Below, one piece after another: positions 22,421 to 34,189 of a DNA stretch of 64,000 nucleotides. Position 1 is the first letter of the stretch, and each line of letters starts with the position of its first letter. The stretch is taken from NCBI RefSeq assembly GCF_036850765.1, contig NC_089493.1:168504140-168568139 (forward strand), given 5' to 3'. The notes under the pieces are model-generated. The model had not been told where the DNA came from, ran no database searches, and saw only the letters and a program-made list of their open reading frames with translations. The translations under genes and the position numbers were made by a program. Source of the stretch: Saccopteryx bilineata. Lineage: Eukaryota; Chordata; Mammalia; Chiroptera; Emballonuridae.

Positions 22421-23852
22421 AGGAACCAAAGGGGTGAATCCCTTCAATAGAATTATGAATGTGTTGAACCATCTGGAGATATTTGACATAGAAACACCCA
22501 AGCACCTGACCTTCCCACACTGTCTTCAGTGAAGTCTTGGCAGGTCCTGTTTATTCTAAAATGTAAAGGCTTCTAACATGTGTCACAGTATCCATAAAAT
22601 CGCCCTGGCACCCCAGAGGCCACATAGTTGCAGATACAACTCATAAGGCCTCGCTGCAGATGCCTAGGCTCCAGGGGCTCCTGCCTTAAATAGGTGGCCA
22701 TGGATGTGGAGTGTCACCTTTTCTGGCTTGCAAAGATGATAAGGCCCTATCAATGTCTTTGTGAAGTCTCTTTGCAGGGTGAATCGGAAATTCCTTAGTG
22801 GTTTGAGGACTTTCTAAAGGCAGACTTTGCAGAGAAAGGTTTGTCTTTGGGTCTGCATAGTCATCTGGTCAACCCAGAGGGGTCTAAGGCAGGAACTGTC
22901 ACTGCTCTGCAGCTTCTCAGAAATGAGGGGAGGGGATCTAGCTGTTGAGGCGTGGGCTTTTGTCTTCTGGGGTGCAGACTGAGCAGATCTCTCCTCTAAT
23001 CCTGGTTGCCAAGAATATCCTTAAGCCCCTGGTTGCGTCTCACCTATGCTGCCAGCCACTAAAGTCCAGTTAGTCTCTAGGTGCCCTCCCATATGGTTCA
23101 TTACCTTGAAGTGAACCAATATATACCTATTATGTTTACACTCCTTCCTGTGAATGGGAAGGAAGAAAAGGAAGAGAAGGGAAGGGAACCTGAGTGCTTC
23201 CCCTTCCTTCAGCTATGGACAGTGACTGACAATATTAGAGAATAGTTTGGTTCGGTCTGTCTCTGGTTTTTCATCTCACACTACATCTGGAATTTTATGG
23301 CAGTCAATGGGAAAAGGGGGTTTCAGGTTCAGAATTTTGGTTGAGAGAACTTTTCAAGAATGTGTCTATTGTAGCTTAGCATGGATAATTGAAAATTGGC
23401 CCCCTCCCATTAATATCAGTAGTTGAAAGCTGACTTGTACTACTGTGGCGAAGTAGAAGAGGTGGGTTTGATTGGCTTAGGAACTGGAAAATCAACTTTA
23501 GAGACTTTTACAGCATCTGAGCGCTTCATGCTTCTTAAGAACTTTGCCCATGGCTGGCTAGTGAAACAGGTGGTTGTGGTGGAGCTATATAAGAGAATCA
23601 GTAGTAACAGAATAAATGAAATTTATATGGCATTTTTGTTTCAAGGACCAATCGCCAGTTCTGCACATTATTTCTATATCAGACTGTAAACTTGGACTCT
23701 AAAGGTCATTTCTAGCCACATTGGAAAGAATAATAATAATGGCCGTGGAAAAGGGAGTACTAAGAATTTTAGCCTTCCTTAGCATTAAGTCAACTTGGGA
23801 AGAGTAAAGGGATGGGAGGGCACAAGGGATCTATATAGTTGGGCAACAAAAC
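22421..23852. other. Intronic sequence, nothing recognised
   Basis: No family is identifiable, apart from a purine-rich run near 23155-23190. No exon-like piece passes splice and phase checks. Confidence 0.45.
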
Positions 23853-23864
23853 AAATTATCTGGG

Positions 23865-24197
23865 CCTGACAGGCGGTGGCACAGTGGATGGAGTGTTGGG
23901 CTGGGATGCGGAGGACCCAGGTTCGAGACCCTCGAGGTCGCCAGCTTGAGCGCAGACTCATATGGTTTGAGCAAAGCTCACCAGCTTGGACCCAAGGTTG
24001 CTGGCTTGAGCAAGGGGTCATTTGGTCTGCTGAAGGCCCACGGTCAAGGCACATATGAGAAAGCAATGAACAACTAAGGTGTCGCACAAAAAACTGATGA
24101 TTGATGCTTCTCATCTCTCTTCGGTCCTGTGTGTCTGTCCCTATCTATCCCTCTCTCTGACTCTATCTCTGTCCCTATAAACAAACAAACAAACAAA
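23865..24197 (+). mobile_element. tRNA-derived bat SINE, near full length
   Basis: Head, body and (CAAA)n tail are like the copy at 8741. The flanks AAATTATCTGGG (23853-23864) and AAATTAGCTGGG (24198-24209) make a 12-bp duplication with one mismatch. Confidence 0.92.
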
Positions 24198-24209
24198 AAA
24201 TTAGCTGGG

Positions 24210-25005
24210 GTAAGCCAGCCTCCTTTTGAGAAACCTACCTCCCACACCCTCTTTCTCCTCCTTATTTACCCCTTCATGCCTGTAAGCACCTCTGCTTGTT
24301 GGCCTTCTCTTCAGCCTTTGCTACCTGGTTAAGGCTCCTACGTCTCTGCACTTAGTATGGAAGAAAGGCAGATGGGGACATCACCCAGGAAGCTCAGTTT
24401 GCCATGTCAGAGTTAAGCGTGCTGTGCAGCTAATTTGGTTTTCACATTTAACTGGAAACCCCTGTAGGGTCCTCTAGACAGAGTACAGCCTGCCTGGTAT
24501 TGTGGGCCCCCTACAAAACCCTTCTCACTGTCAGGCTGGATTAAATGAATGTGCTTTTAAGCATATGTGCCTTGTTCAGGCCACAGAGCAAGTATGTGCA
24601 TCATTAGGTGGCTCCTTGGGATAGAACTGGGATGCACAGAGCACCTCTTTTGCCTTTGGACTTATGCCCCTAGAGCCTCGGCAGGGTAAGTTTGTGTATA
24701 AATTGATCTGATGGTGCGAGCTTCTTTGATGCAGGCTGTGCAAGGCCTGGGTGGAATCTACAGGTAGAAGATAGGATACACAATTGTCTTGGTGCCCAAA
24801 ATCTAGGCCTTTATTGCCTCGTGTTTGTTTTTTGTGTGCTTTTTTTTTCATTTTGAATAATTAAGCCAGCTGTCATGTAGCTTCAGGACATCTGGATGGA
24901 ACAGTTCCAATGTGAAGCCCCAGGAGTGTAACCTGATTCTTGGTAATGGGGCACTTTGAACTACTCCAAAATGAGTTCCAATAGCCGTTTCCTTTTTTCT
25001 TTCTT
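24210..25005. other. Intronic sequence, nothing recognised
   Basis: No repeat family, RNA gene or exon is recognised in this interval. Confidence 0.45.
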
Positions 25006-25022
25006 TGTGTGTGTGTGTGTGT

Positions 25023-25054
<32 letters not shown>
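25006..25054. repeat. (GT)n microsatellite at a SINE tail
   Basis: A GT run with one C interruption, directly abutting the minus-strand SINE that follows. It therefore probably grew from that SINE's tail. Confidence 0.95.
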
Positions 25055-25061
<7 letters not shown>

Positions 25062-25348
25062 AGAGAGAGTCAGAGAGAGGGACAGATAGACAGGAAGGGA
25101 GAGAGATGAGAAACATCAGTTCTTTGTTGCGACACCTTAGTTGTTCATTGATTGATTTCTCATATGTGCCTTGACCAGGGGGCTACAGCAGAGGGAGTGA
25201 CCCCTTGCTCAAGCCAGTGACCTTGGGCTCAAGCTGGTGAGCTTTGCTCAAACCAGATGAGCCCGCACTCAAGCTGGCGACCTCGGTGTCTCGAACCGGG
25301 TCCTCCACATCCCAGTCTGACACTCTATCCACTGCGCCACTGCCTGGT
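25055..25348 (-). mobile_element. tRNA-derived bat SINE
   Basis: The minus strand of the GCAGTGGATAGAG type: 'gaaacatcagttctttgttg', 'catatgtgccttgaccaggg', 'ctctatccactgcgccactg'. It is close in sequence to the 20100 copy. Confidence 0.92.
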
Positions 25349-25371
25349 AAAGCTTTATTTTTTATTTTAAT

Positions 25372-25564
25372 AAAATCTTTTTTTAATTGATCTTTAGAGA
25401 GAGGAGAAAGAGAAAGAAAGGTGGTGGGGGGCTAGAAGTGGGAAGCATCAACTCATAGTAGTTGCTTCCTGTATATGCCTTGACTGGGCAAGCCCAGGGT
25501 TTTGAACCAGTGACCTCAGCATTCTAGGTCGACGCTTTATCCACTGTGCCAACACAGGTCAGGC
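25372..25564 (-). mobile_element. Short tRNA-derived SINE of a second subfamily
   Basis: 'gcatcaactcatagtagttg', 'tgccttgactgggcaagccc', 'agggttttgaaccagtgacc' and 'cgctttatccactgtgccaa' make a SINE lacking the long body of its neighbour. It sits right beside the previous SINE in the same orientation. Confidence 0.88.
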
Positions 25565-25659
25565 CTGATGGCCATTTCAGTAAGGGAGTTCTTGTTCTTC
25601 CATTGCCGGTAAGGTGTGAATTGGCCTGATCCATATAGAACTGCTAGGATCCTTTCCCT

Positions 25660-26460
25660 TATTCAGTCTTTAAATATTGGGGTGCTTGTTAAATGTCAAG
25701 TGCTATTCTATGTATGGGGATATAGCAGTGATCAAGATAGATAAAGTTCCTATTCTCCTGGAACTTAAATTTTAATTGAGGAGAAAGGCAGATATTTACA
25801 AATATTCATTGAGCACCTACTCAGTAGTATGTCTTGTGACTATAGCAGTGAATTTAAAAGATATATAGTATAAAAATACAGACTAAATCTATTATAAAGA
25901 TAATTTTAGGAAGCCTTAAGAGCTCTCAGGGAAGGCTGTATATTTAGAATAATGGGAATGGGCAAGGAACTGTTAGTTCAGGTGGTCAGACAACGTAACA
26001 TGTAAGCATCTATCTGAATGAAGTATGGTACAAGCTGAATTTGGAGAGCTAAGCAGAGGCCAGACCAGGTAGGGTTTGGATTAGATGGGCAAGGGAGGAA
26101 GTTGAATTCTGTTCTAATTGTAACAGGAAGCCACTGGAGAGTTTGGAGGGCTTGAGTGACATAATCTATTTTTGTTGTTGTTTTCTGTAAGATTCCTCTG
26201 TTGCTCTCTGGAGAATGAGCTGAATGGAGCAGCCTGAATGGAGTCAGGGAGACCAGCTGAAAATCTGTTACAGTAGCCTAGACAAAAGACTCTGGAGATC
26301 TGCACTAAGTTGGTAATGGTGGAAGTGGGAAGACATAGTCAAATTAGGGATATACTTTGAAGATGGGGCCAACAGGATTAACTAACTGATGGGCTAGATA
26401 TCATGTAGAGAGGAATCAAGAATTACTCCTGTGTTTCTGGCCTTCTACAGGGAAGAAAGG
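25660..26460. repeat. Ancient mammalian dispersed repeat, family not identified
   Basis: The chain 'ggggatatagcagtgatcaa', 'tattctcctggaacttaaat', 'gaagccactggagagtttgg', 'agggcttgagtgacataatc', 'gttacagtagcctagacaaa' and 'ggggccaacaggatta' is widespread in mammalian genomes. A related block lies at 53290. I cannot name the family with confidence. Confidence 0.5.
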
Positions 26461-26824
26461 GAGGTCTAGTTTTGTTGTACCTGTGTGGTGGAATGGACAG
26501 GTGTCAGGGATGAACATAGCCAGAGATCTACTGAGAGCTGCCAGCATATAGGTAGTTTTTCTTTTGTATGTATCAATGTGAGGCTGAAAAGATCACTGAG
26601 GACAGATCTGTGGATAGAGGAGAAGTCCCAGGACAGAGTTCTGTGGACTGCAGCATTTAGTGCCCTGGTTGTGTCCTAGTTAGAACTCACACCGTATAGA
26701 AAGAACCAGAGTCAAACTCTGGAAGACAAAAGCCTGGTGTTTGAAGAACAAATTACTTGTCTTATTTAAGATAATGGCCTTGTAATTGGGTTTCCATTGA
26801 TGTATTTGGAAATGGCACATTGTT
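26461..26824. other. Intronic sequence, nothing recognised
   Basis: The stretch may be the diverged end of the preceding repeat. No gene can be supported. Confidence 0.4.
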
Positions 26825-27000
26825 TAAGAGTAGAAGCCACTTGAGTTTAAATTACACTTAGGCACCTACGGAGAGTAGGGGGCGGCTCCTGTAATTATCT
26901 GACATCTGGGCCTTTGTATCCTCATTTATAAAATGGGGAGAATGGTGGGAACTCCACCATAGTCATGTTGTCAGGTTTAAGGTGATGCATGAAGAGTGTA
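26825..27000 (+). repeat. MIR SINE relic
   Basis: 'aattatctgacatctgggcc', 'tttgtatcctcatttataaa' and 'atggggagaatggtgggaac' are the MIR core, much diverged. Confidence 0.55.
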
Positions 27001-27477
27001 TGTTACAGTTTTCTAGCATGTATTAAGGACTCAAAAAAAAAAAAAATGGCAGCTTTCAACCCAGTAAGGCTTAGAGTCTTTTTCTGGGAATGTTTAATGC
27101 TTTATGGAATACTGTATTTTCTGCTTTTTATTTTGGGTTTTCATTTGCTATTTATGACTGATGTTTTGGTGTCTGTTGCTGGCTCTCAGCTTGGTGATAA
27201 TGCTCCAGTTGCTTCAGTCTTAACACTTAACTCCAGTTCCACAAGATAATAATTTTGTCACCCTGGAAGTGTTTGGAGAAATTTCTTCAGTGTGAATGAA
27301 CTGAGTATTCTTTCTGGACTGTCACAATAACATGGAGTTGTGTCAACTCTTTCCATCCAGGAAGGGAAGTTCCCATTAGCATTTTTTCCAAGTAAATATC
27401 CTTTATACTCAAAAGTCAAGAGAGAACAGAATGCATACTCAAGAATTTATGAACATAAAGAATTGAATAATACAGCC

Positions 27478-27690
27478 TCTTTGCATGTGTTGAAGACCGA
27501 CTATGTGTCAGATGCATTCAATATCTGATATCTACTATCATCACAAAAATCTCCAAAAAGCAGATACTGGAGTTTTTGGTTTATAGAGCACACTGAGATT
27601 CAAAGGGTTATATACTTGCCTAAAGTCACACTGCTACCAAGATGCAAAGTCAGTATTTGTACCCATTCTTCCTATCTAAATCAAGAGGCT
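27478..27690 (-). repeat. MIR SINE relic
   Basis: 'gaccgactatgtgtcagatg', 'gagattcaaagggttatata' and 'cttgcctaaagtcacactgc' give the reverse MIR order almost end to end. Confidence 0.7.
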
Positions 27691-28406
27691 ATTTTCCCCC
27701 CTCATTACATTCTACCTCCATATCAGTATTAATTATAGATCTGAAACCGAAATAGTGGGAAGTGATATATAGCTCACTTTAAGCAGACCTCGCCTTCTGA
27801 TGTATTTCATTTCCTTTTGGATTTCATAAAGCAAGCTTCCTTTTCAAATTCTAAAAGCCTAAGTGATTTAGTTCTCTCCAGAGTTACTATTTAATTTTTT
27901 TCCTACTGAACTTAACAAGTTTTGATGAGTTTAAAAAATGTAGAGAAAAGGTTTATGTTGCATACCTTCATTTGGGTATTGTATTTCTTAAGATAAATGT
28001 TCATTACTGTTGAATGTACATTTTTTCTGAACTACACCGTAAGTTGTAGTTACTAAGATCTCAGCAGAGTATATTTACCAGTTCAACAGCCCTTAACGTA
28101 CCTTGAGAACTCTAGAGCTAGAGTGTCCCCACCACCACCCTTAATCACAGGCTACAATGTTTCCAAAATGGGGTCATTTACATTACTAGTGATTTAAAGT
28201 ATTTAGAAACACTTCTAAAATTCTGGCTTCATTTTTCCCTCAAGTACACACTCCAGTAACTGCTCCACTGATTGGTTTCACTGTAGCCAGTTTTATCTTT
28301 GTCTCGGTTCTCTGCTTTCCACTCTGATATTCCCTGTGGGATTAGAGATCTAGTCTTCTTTGTCCGACTATGCCCAGCATCTAATCTAATCTATTGGCTC
28401 CCTCTT
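27691..28406. other. Intronic sequence, nothing recognised
   Basis: Mostly AT-rich unique sequence up to the next SINE. Confidence 0.45.
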
Positions 28407-28417
28407 AGTAAATATTT

Positions 28418-28805
28418 ATTTATTTATTTATTTTTATTTGTATTTTTGTATTTTTCTGAAGCTGGAAACGGGGAGGCAGTCAGACTCCCGCATGCGCCTG
28501 ACCGGGATCCACCCGGCACGCCCACCAGGGGGCGATGCTCTGCCCATCTGGGGCATCGCTCTGTCGCGACCAGAGCCACTCTAGCACCTGGGGCAGAGGC
28601 CAAGGAGCCATCCCCAGCGCCCGGGCCATCTTTTGCTCCAATGGAGCCTCAGCTGCGGGAGGGGAAGAGAGAGACAGAGAGGAAGGAGAGGGGGAGGGGT
28701 GGAGAAGCAGATGGGCGCCTCTCCTGTATGCCCTGGCCGGGAATCGAACCCGGGACTTCCGCACACCAGGCCGATGCTCTACCACTGAGCCAACCGGCCA
28801 GGGCC
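28418..28805 (-). mobile_element. Long GC-rich-type bat SINE, well preserved
   Basis: Layout as at 381-774 with intact tRNA-like head near 28740-28800. The target duplication AGTAAATATTT lies at 28407-28417 and 28806-28816. Open frames of about 175, 101 and 91 residues here come from the SINE body. Confidence 0.95.
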
Positions 28806-28847
28806 AGTAAATATTTCTTGAATTGAGAAAAATATGTTCTGCTTCTT

Positions 28848-28945
28848 TTTTTTTTTAATTTTTTTTATTATTATTTATTTTAGAGAGGAGAGAGAAAGGG
28901 AGAGAGACAGAGAGGGAAAGAGGGAGAGAGAGAGAGGGAGAGGGA

Positions 28946-28991
<46 letters not shown>

Positions 28992-29091
28992 GGGGAAGAG
29001 CTGGAAGCATCAACTCCCATATGTGCCTTGACCAGGCAAGCCCAGGGTTTCGAACCAGCGACCTCAGCATTTCCAGGTTGACGTTTTATCC
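28848..29091 (-). mobile_element. 5'-truncated short SINE with 18-bp duplication
   Basis: Body words 'caactcccatatgtgccttg' and 'caagcccagggtttcgaacc' match the short SINE at 25372, but the tRNA head stops at 'gacgttttatcc'. A perfect duplication AAATATGTTCTGCTTCTT lies at 28830-28847 and 29092-29109. A long GA-rich run (about 28880-28990) fills its pyrimidine region. Confidence 0.93.
28880..28990. repeat. (GA)n-rich simple sequence
   Basis: Over 100 bases of almost pure GA/GGA purine units inside the SINE at 28848. It is expected to vary in length between individuals. Confidence 0.95.
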
Positions 29092-29109
29092 AAATATGTT
29101 CTGCTTCTT

Positions 29110-29829
29110 AACTCAGATTCAGTATATTTTTATCCTGTCTTGTATCTTGGGATTTATCTCTCCCATAAGAAGACCTTGAGATACTTCATTTGCAGAGGAC
29201 CAATTCTAAGTCATTATGCATGGTAAAATTATAGCGTGATTTTAGAGCAAATAAATGCTCTCCAAGATGAGGCCTCCAGTGCTTTCATCTCTGCTTTATT
29301 GAAGGTATCCGGGTGAAGTCTGGCTGTCCGTGTTGTTTATAGCATGCCACCAACCCAGTCCACCTTAATTCATTCAAAGTACAGTGGAAACTGTAATTGA
29401 GTAGAAATTTAACAGCCTGAAAAAGACTTGTTTTTAATGACCTGACTGTAGGGGACAGATTAATTTCCAAGGAGATTTGGGATCCCAACTATGGTCACAA
29501 TATTCCCCGTCACTCAATTCCACTTTTAAAAATTAAAAAGTTAATTTAAAAAAAAATTATATATCATTAAAATAGAAAAAGAAAAGACAATGAGAATGAG
29601 ACTGATTTGGCTGTCTGTGCCCAGCCATGGGTGCTGGATTCTCAGCTCCCTGTGCTGATTGATTCGTGATGTCTCCTAGAAGTGAATTTAGAATGCATGG
29701 AGGAGCTGCTCACTGCTTTTTGCTCCCTTGAGCAGAGTGCATGGAGTGCTTGTGGGAAATTTGCCAAGAGAGCAGGAGAAGGATGATGACCTGAATTTCC
29801 ACAGATTTGGAAGGAGGCATGTTTGTAAC
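29110..29829. other. Intronic sequence, nothing recognised
   Basis: Unique-looking sequence. The part from 29280 to 29500 has no repeat signature and could be conserved, but I cannot test that. Confidence 0.4.
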
Positions 29830-30245
29830 CAAAAGGGAGCCCAGCCCTTTTCACTGTCCTACTTAAAGCCAAAATCTGCACTCTCCAGCGTGGCATACTA
29901 AGGCATGCTTGATCTGGAAACTGCTTTTCCTCCAGCCTCGCTTCTCTCCACTCCATGCCAGAGGCCCGATGCTCTGGGAATGACCAGCTGCTTGCAGTGC
30001 CCACAGACTTGTGCACCTCTCTTCCTTTGCTTATGCCCATATCTCCATCTGAAATGTTTTATGCACAGGTAGACTTTGCTGCCCTCTCCATGCCTAAGTT
30101 GTACATTGTGTATACTTTGGTCACAGTCTCTGAAACACTCAATTCACCTGTTTTTCTTCCTCTCTGTTATAAGACAAGTGCCTTAATGACAGGCCCATTG
30201 TCTGCCTCACTGCTTCCTCTCTGCCTGCCTATACTGATGCTTCTC
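29830..30245 (+). repeat. L2 LINE fragment
   Basis: 'ctacttaaagccaaaatctg', 'ccactccatgccagaggccc', 'cctttgcttatgcccatatc' and 'ataagacaagtgccttaatg' follow L2 order, strongly diverged. Confidence 0.55.
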
Positions 30246-30330
30246 AGCGAGTAACCTCTGTTGGTAGAGAGTAGGGAGGCCTTCACCAGTCACACATACT
30301 CATGTAATTACAAACTGCCAGAGACTACAG

Positions 30331-30644
30331 CAGGGGTCGGGAACCTTTTTGGCTGAGAGAACCATGAACACTACATATTTTAAAATGTAATTCCATGAGC
30401 GCCATACAACGACCCGTGTACCTTACACATTATCCAGTAAAAATTTGGTGTTGTCCCGGAGGACAGCTGTGATTAGCTCCAGCCACCCGCAACCATGAAC
30501 ATGAGTGGTGGGAAATGAATGGATTGTAATACATGAGAATTTTTTATATTTTTAACGTTATTTTTTTTTATTAAAAATTTGTCTGTGAGCCAGATGCAGC
30601 CATGAGCCACATCTGGCTCGCAAGCCATAGGTTCCCAACCCCTG
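30331..30644 (+). mobile_element. Non-autonomous hAT element, complete
   Basis: A 314-bp element with inverted ends CAGGGGTCGGGAACC and GGTTCCCAACCCCTG. It is flanked by the 8-bp near-duplication GACTACAG / CACTACAG (30323-30330, 30645-30652). It is the uninterrupted sibling of 137-866 and contains no frame. Confidence 0.95.
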
Positions 30645-30652
30645 CACTACAG

Positions 30653-32520
30653 GGATTGTCCCTAATTAGGGTGGGGGGGCATGATATAAGAGCTAAAAGA
30701 CTAGTAAGAGTTGGGTAAACAAAAAGGATGCAAGGGAGGAGGCTCCCGATTAATGGCATGAGTGAAGTGAGTACTGTAGTTGGAGTATATATAGAGAGAG
30801 GCCAAGGTGGAGATGCACTTAGGAGAAGTGTCAGGGGCAATAATGTAATTACATACAGTGAAAAATTTCTAAGTGAAATCATTAGTCTGAGTTTCATAAC
30901 TATACAGGCAACACTGAAGGCCAGGTCTTGTTCAGGCTGTCCTGGTCCCAGACTTTGAGGTTGGTTAGTGGCAGAACCAGAGTGCTCCAAAGCATTTGTT
31001 CGCTAAAGTAAGTGTTTTCCCCTTTCAGCTGAATAGGGTGAGCGCCCAAAGTTAGCGGAGGAGTTCCAGCCATGCTGTGGTTTGTGGATACAAAGAAGGA
31101 AGCAGACCTCCTTCACCAAAAGAATGCCTTGAAATCCAAACTCGTTGGACACCATCTTGGTTGCTGAGATTATCTTTCTTTTTTACTGGTTTCTTGTACT
31201 ATTTAAGTAATTTGGGCTGTTCCTATTATATAAGGAAACTTTCAACTTCTTAAGCCTGATAGATTACTCATCAGTGATTTTCACAAAGAAATAGGACAAA
31301 GCTTTGTTTTCATTTTAGTCTGATTGTCAGAGCTGGCCATTTGAAGTTCCATATAGTGGCTGCTAATGTGGCTTCTACTGATTGTAAAAGATCAGAAAGT
31401 TGATCATATCTTTGTTGAAAAACATTTTTCTCTCCACAGTATTTGGGAAAAGAATTGTGTAGCTGGATATAGCCATTCAGAGAACTAGAAAGCTTCCAGT
31501 CCCCTCTGAGATTACTAAAATGACACAAACCCTTTGTCTCTCATTTATGTAGAATTTGGACTGTGGTGGAAATGAACTTGGGCTTCCACCTTTATTCTGT
31601 CGATCATACTGACAAATTTGTCAACACACTCAATCCCTGTAGTGGTGAGAAAGTAAGAAATGACCTCAAAGAGCCATAAATCCTAAATCTGGGTTTTCTT
31701 TACCCTGGACATTGCCCTTGGGTTTATTTGCTGGAGTTAAACCAATCTTCTATGTATTAATCAAGATATTTCCTGCCCCACCTAGAGCTATAGGCTACTG
31801 CTGCTGAAATGCCTCCAATGTGATTTCTCTTCTCCAACCCAAGTCCACATCATGATTCTTCTCCCTCCCTGGGGTCTTCATACCACAGGACTTACTTAGT
31901 AAATACAGAGGCTGCTGGGTATAACTGGTTCTTCCCATGCTTAGACAGCCATGAATGCCTGGAGCCAGAGTAGAGTTTTGGATCCTACTTTCTCTTTCTC
32001 TCCCTCAAATATTTATTGATACTGTCTTTTTTGGTGCTGCTCCCATGGTGCAGTCTGCTTGTTTTACAGACTTGCTGGGTCACGTCTGCTGGGTCATTAA
32101 GTTCCCAAGCACTAGATAGAGTGGCGTTGTGACCCACGTTTGTTGTCAAGGGGCTCAAATACACTGTGCCTGAAGAATTGTGCTGAATCCAGAGTACAGT
32201 CACTACCTCATTAGAGTTCAGACCTTCCCGGTAATGAGGGCCCTCCAACGGCGTCAATAAGTTAATATGATTTCTTACACACATTCAAACTAAGGTGTTG
32301 CAAGGCTGCCCTGTTGTTTGACTGTGGGGAACCAGAGCTGTTACCACTTGTGCTATAAGAACTTGATTCTTTCATTGGAATTAAAGGAATTTGCCTTCAA
32401 CTATAAAAGGATGAGTATCTATCTGTTGTGTGTGTTTTGAAAGCAGTTTTAGTGCCAGAAAGGTGTGCCTGATAGAGTTCAGGAGAGTACAGTTCCGTCT
32501 AACCCCTCTAGTCACTCATG
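30653..32520. other. Intronic sequence, nothing recognised
   Basis: No repeat family or exon can be supported. Two open frames here (30571-30990 minus, 31985-32284 minus) have no recognisable domain. Confidence 0.45.
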
Positions 32521-32529
32521 ACCTGATTT

Positions 32530-33110
32530 AGAATGTGCCAGCCCCTACCATCGCCTGCACCCTGCTCCCTACGCTCTCTCCATGCCAGCCTCAGTAGCTT
32601 TCTTTGATTTCTAACGTACTCCCTGCTCTGACCATAGACTCTTAGCCTGTTACCTCTGTCAGAATACTCCTCCATCTAATTAAGCTCTACCCATTCTTAA
32701 GAACAGTGAATACTTCTTAAACAGAAATCACCTGGGAAAGTGGTTAAAATGTAGATTCTTCTTCAGTAGATCTGGGAGGAGCCTGGGATTGGGCATTTCT
32801 GACAAGCTCCCAGGTACAGCTGGGGCTGCTGGTCCTCAGGAACTCCTCTGGTCTTCAGTATAATAAGAGCCCCTATTTACATGCTTCTGACATCGTACAT
32901 CTTTCTTTCCCTCTTACAGCACTCTTCACAATGGTATAGTTTCTGTAATTGGTGCCATTTTTGGACTAACATTTATCTTTCCACTAAATTATAAGCCCTG
33001 TGAATGCAGGATCCACCTGTGATTTTTGCTTACCTTTTTGTTCCTAGGACCTATCACAGGACAGCATGCAGCGTGAAGCATGCACTATATACTTAGGATG
33101 GGCAGTTAAG
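32530..33110 (+). repeat. L2 LINE 3' part, interrupted by a MER5-like relic
   Basis: The left piece has 'ccctgctccctacgctctct' and 'ctcctccatctaattaagct'. The right piece has 'taaattataagccctgtgaa', 'tgcaggatccacctgtgatt' and 'gttcctaggacctatcacag'. Both follow L2 order around the MER5-like block at 32705-32855. Confidence 0.6.
32705..32855 (+). repeat. MER5A-like hAT-Charlie relic
   Basis: 'aacagaaatcacctgggaaa', 'agatctgggaggagcctggg' and 'gcatttctgacaagctccca' with 'ggctgctggtcctcagg' are the MER5A pattern. Confidence 0.7.
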
Positions 33111-33406
33111 TAGTTGACTGTTGAACGGGCTAGTGACAGCATGGTTAAATTTATTGCTCTGAGATGACATAGAGATTATAAAACCCAGAGGTTTGGGCCA
33201 CACTGTAAAACCTTGGTCCTAGTCTTTATTATTTTCGAGGAAAGGTCCTCCTGAAATGTTGTAAATGTCATGTCAGGCAGAAAGAACATAAGGCAATTTA
33301 TAAACTGAGGTTGTCTCATGGTACACAGTACATGGCTCTTGGTCTTCATTCTGTGAAAGGGGACTCTGCCAGCTCAGCTGGAATTTTGATTTGTGGTTTC
33401 CAAGTG

Positions 33407-33570
33407 CTGCTTTGTTTGTTTGTTTGTTTGTTTGTTTTTGAGAGAGGCAGGGAATGAGAGACAGGAACTTCAAGCTGCTATTTATTGTATATGTCCTGAC
33501 CTGAGAATTGAACTGGCAACTTCTGTGCTCTGGGTTGATGCTTTAACCAACTAAGCTATCCAGCCAGGGC
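33407..33570 (-). mobile_element. Short tRNA-derived SINE
   Basis: A (TTTG)n tail at left, then 'gagagaggcagggaatgaga', 'ctgacctgagaattgaactg' and 'ccaactaagctatccagcca'. It is one of three SINEs crowded in 800 bases. Confidence 0.85.
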
Positions 33571-33572
33571 TT

Positions 33573-34170
33573 ATTATTATTATTTTTGATTGATTAATTT
33601 TTAGGGAGAGAGAGAGGAGGGGGAAGGGGAGCATTTATTTGTTGTTCCATTCAGCTGTACATTCACTGGTTGCTTCCTGTGTGTTACCTGACTGGGGATC
33701 AAACCTGCAACCTTGTGTGGTTTTTTTTTTGTTTCTTTGTTTGTTTTTTTTTCATTTTTCTGAAGCTGGAAACAGGGAGAGACAGTCAGACAGACTCCCG
33801 CATGTGCCCGACCGGGATCCACCCGGCACACCCACCAGGGGCCGATGCTCTGCCCATCCTGGGCGTCGCCATGTTGCGACCAGAGCCACTCCAGCGCCTG
33901 GGGCAGAGGCCAAGGAGCCATCCCCAGCGCCCGGGCCATCTTTGCTCCAATGGAGCCTTGGCTGCGGGAGGGGAAAAGAGAGACAGAGAGGGAAAGCGCG
34001 GCGGAGGGGTGGAGAAGCAAATGGGCGCTTCTTCTGTGTGCCCTGGCTGGGAATCGAACCCAGGTTCTCCGCACGCTAGGCCAACGCTCTACCGCTGAGC
34101 CAACCGGCCAGGGCAACCTTGTGTTTTTGGGAGAATACTCCTAACTGACTGAGCTAACCAACCAGGGCCC
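33573..34170 (-). mobile_element. Short tRNA-derived SINE, split by another SINE
   Basis: The left part (33573-33718) reads 'gctgtacattcactggttgc' and 'ctgactggggatcaaacctg'. The right part (34125-34170) reads 'cctaactgactgagctaacc' and 'aaccagggcc'. They are the two halves of one SINE interrupted at its B-box side. Confidence 0.88.
33719..34114 (-). mobile_element. Long GC-rich-type bat SINE, nested
   Basis: It is inserted in the SINE above, with duplication AACCTTGTGT at 33709-33718 and 34115-34124. Well preserved tRNA-like head (CGGTTGGCTCAGCGGTAGAG on the minus strand). Open frames across it are not genes. Confidence 0.95.
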
Positions 34171-34189
34171 TGTATTCTCTCTCTGTAAA

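Noticed and set aside
28880..28990. Purine run as a CRISPR-like or regulatory array
   Set aside because: It is simple (GA)n sequence within a SINE; it has no repeat-spacer structure.
30571..30990. 139-residue open frame on the minus strand
   Set aside because: It starts beyond the end of a hAT element and runs back into it; no domain is recognisable.
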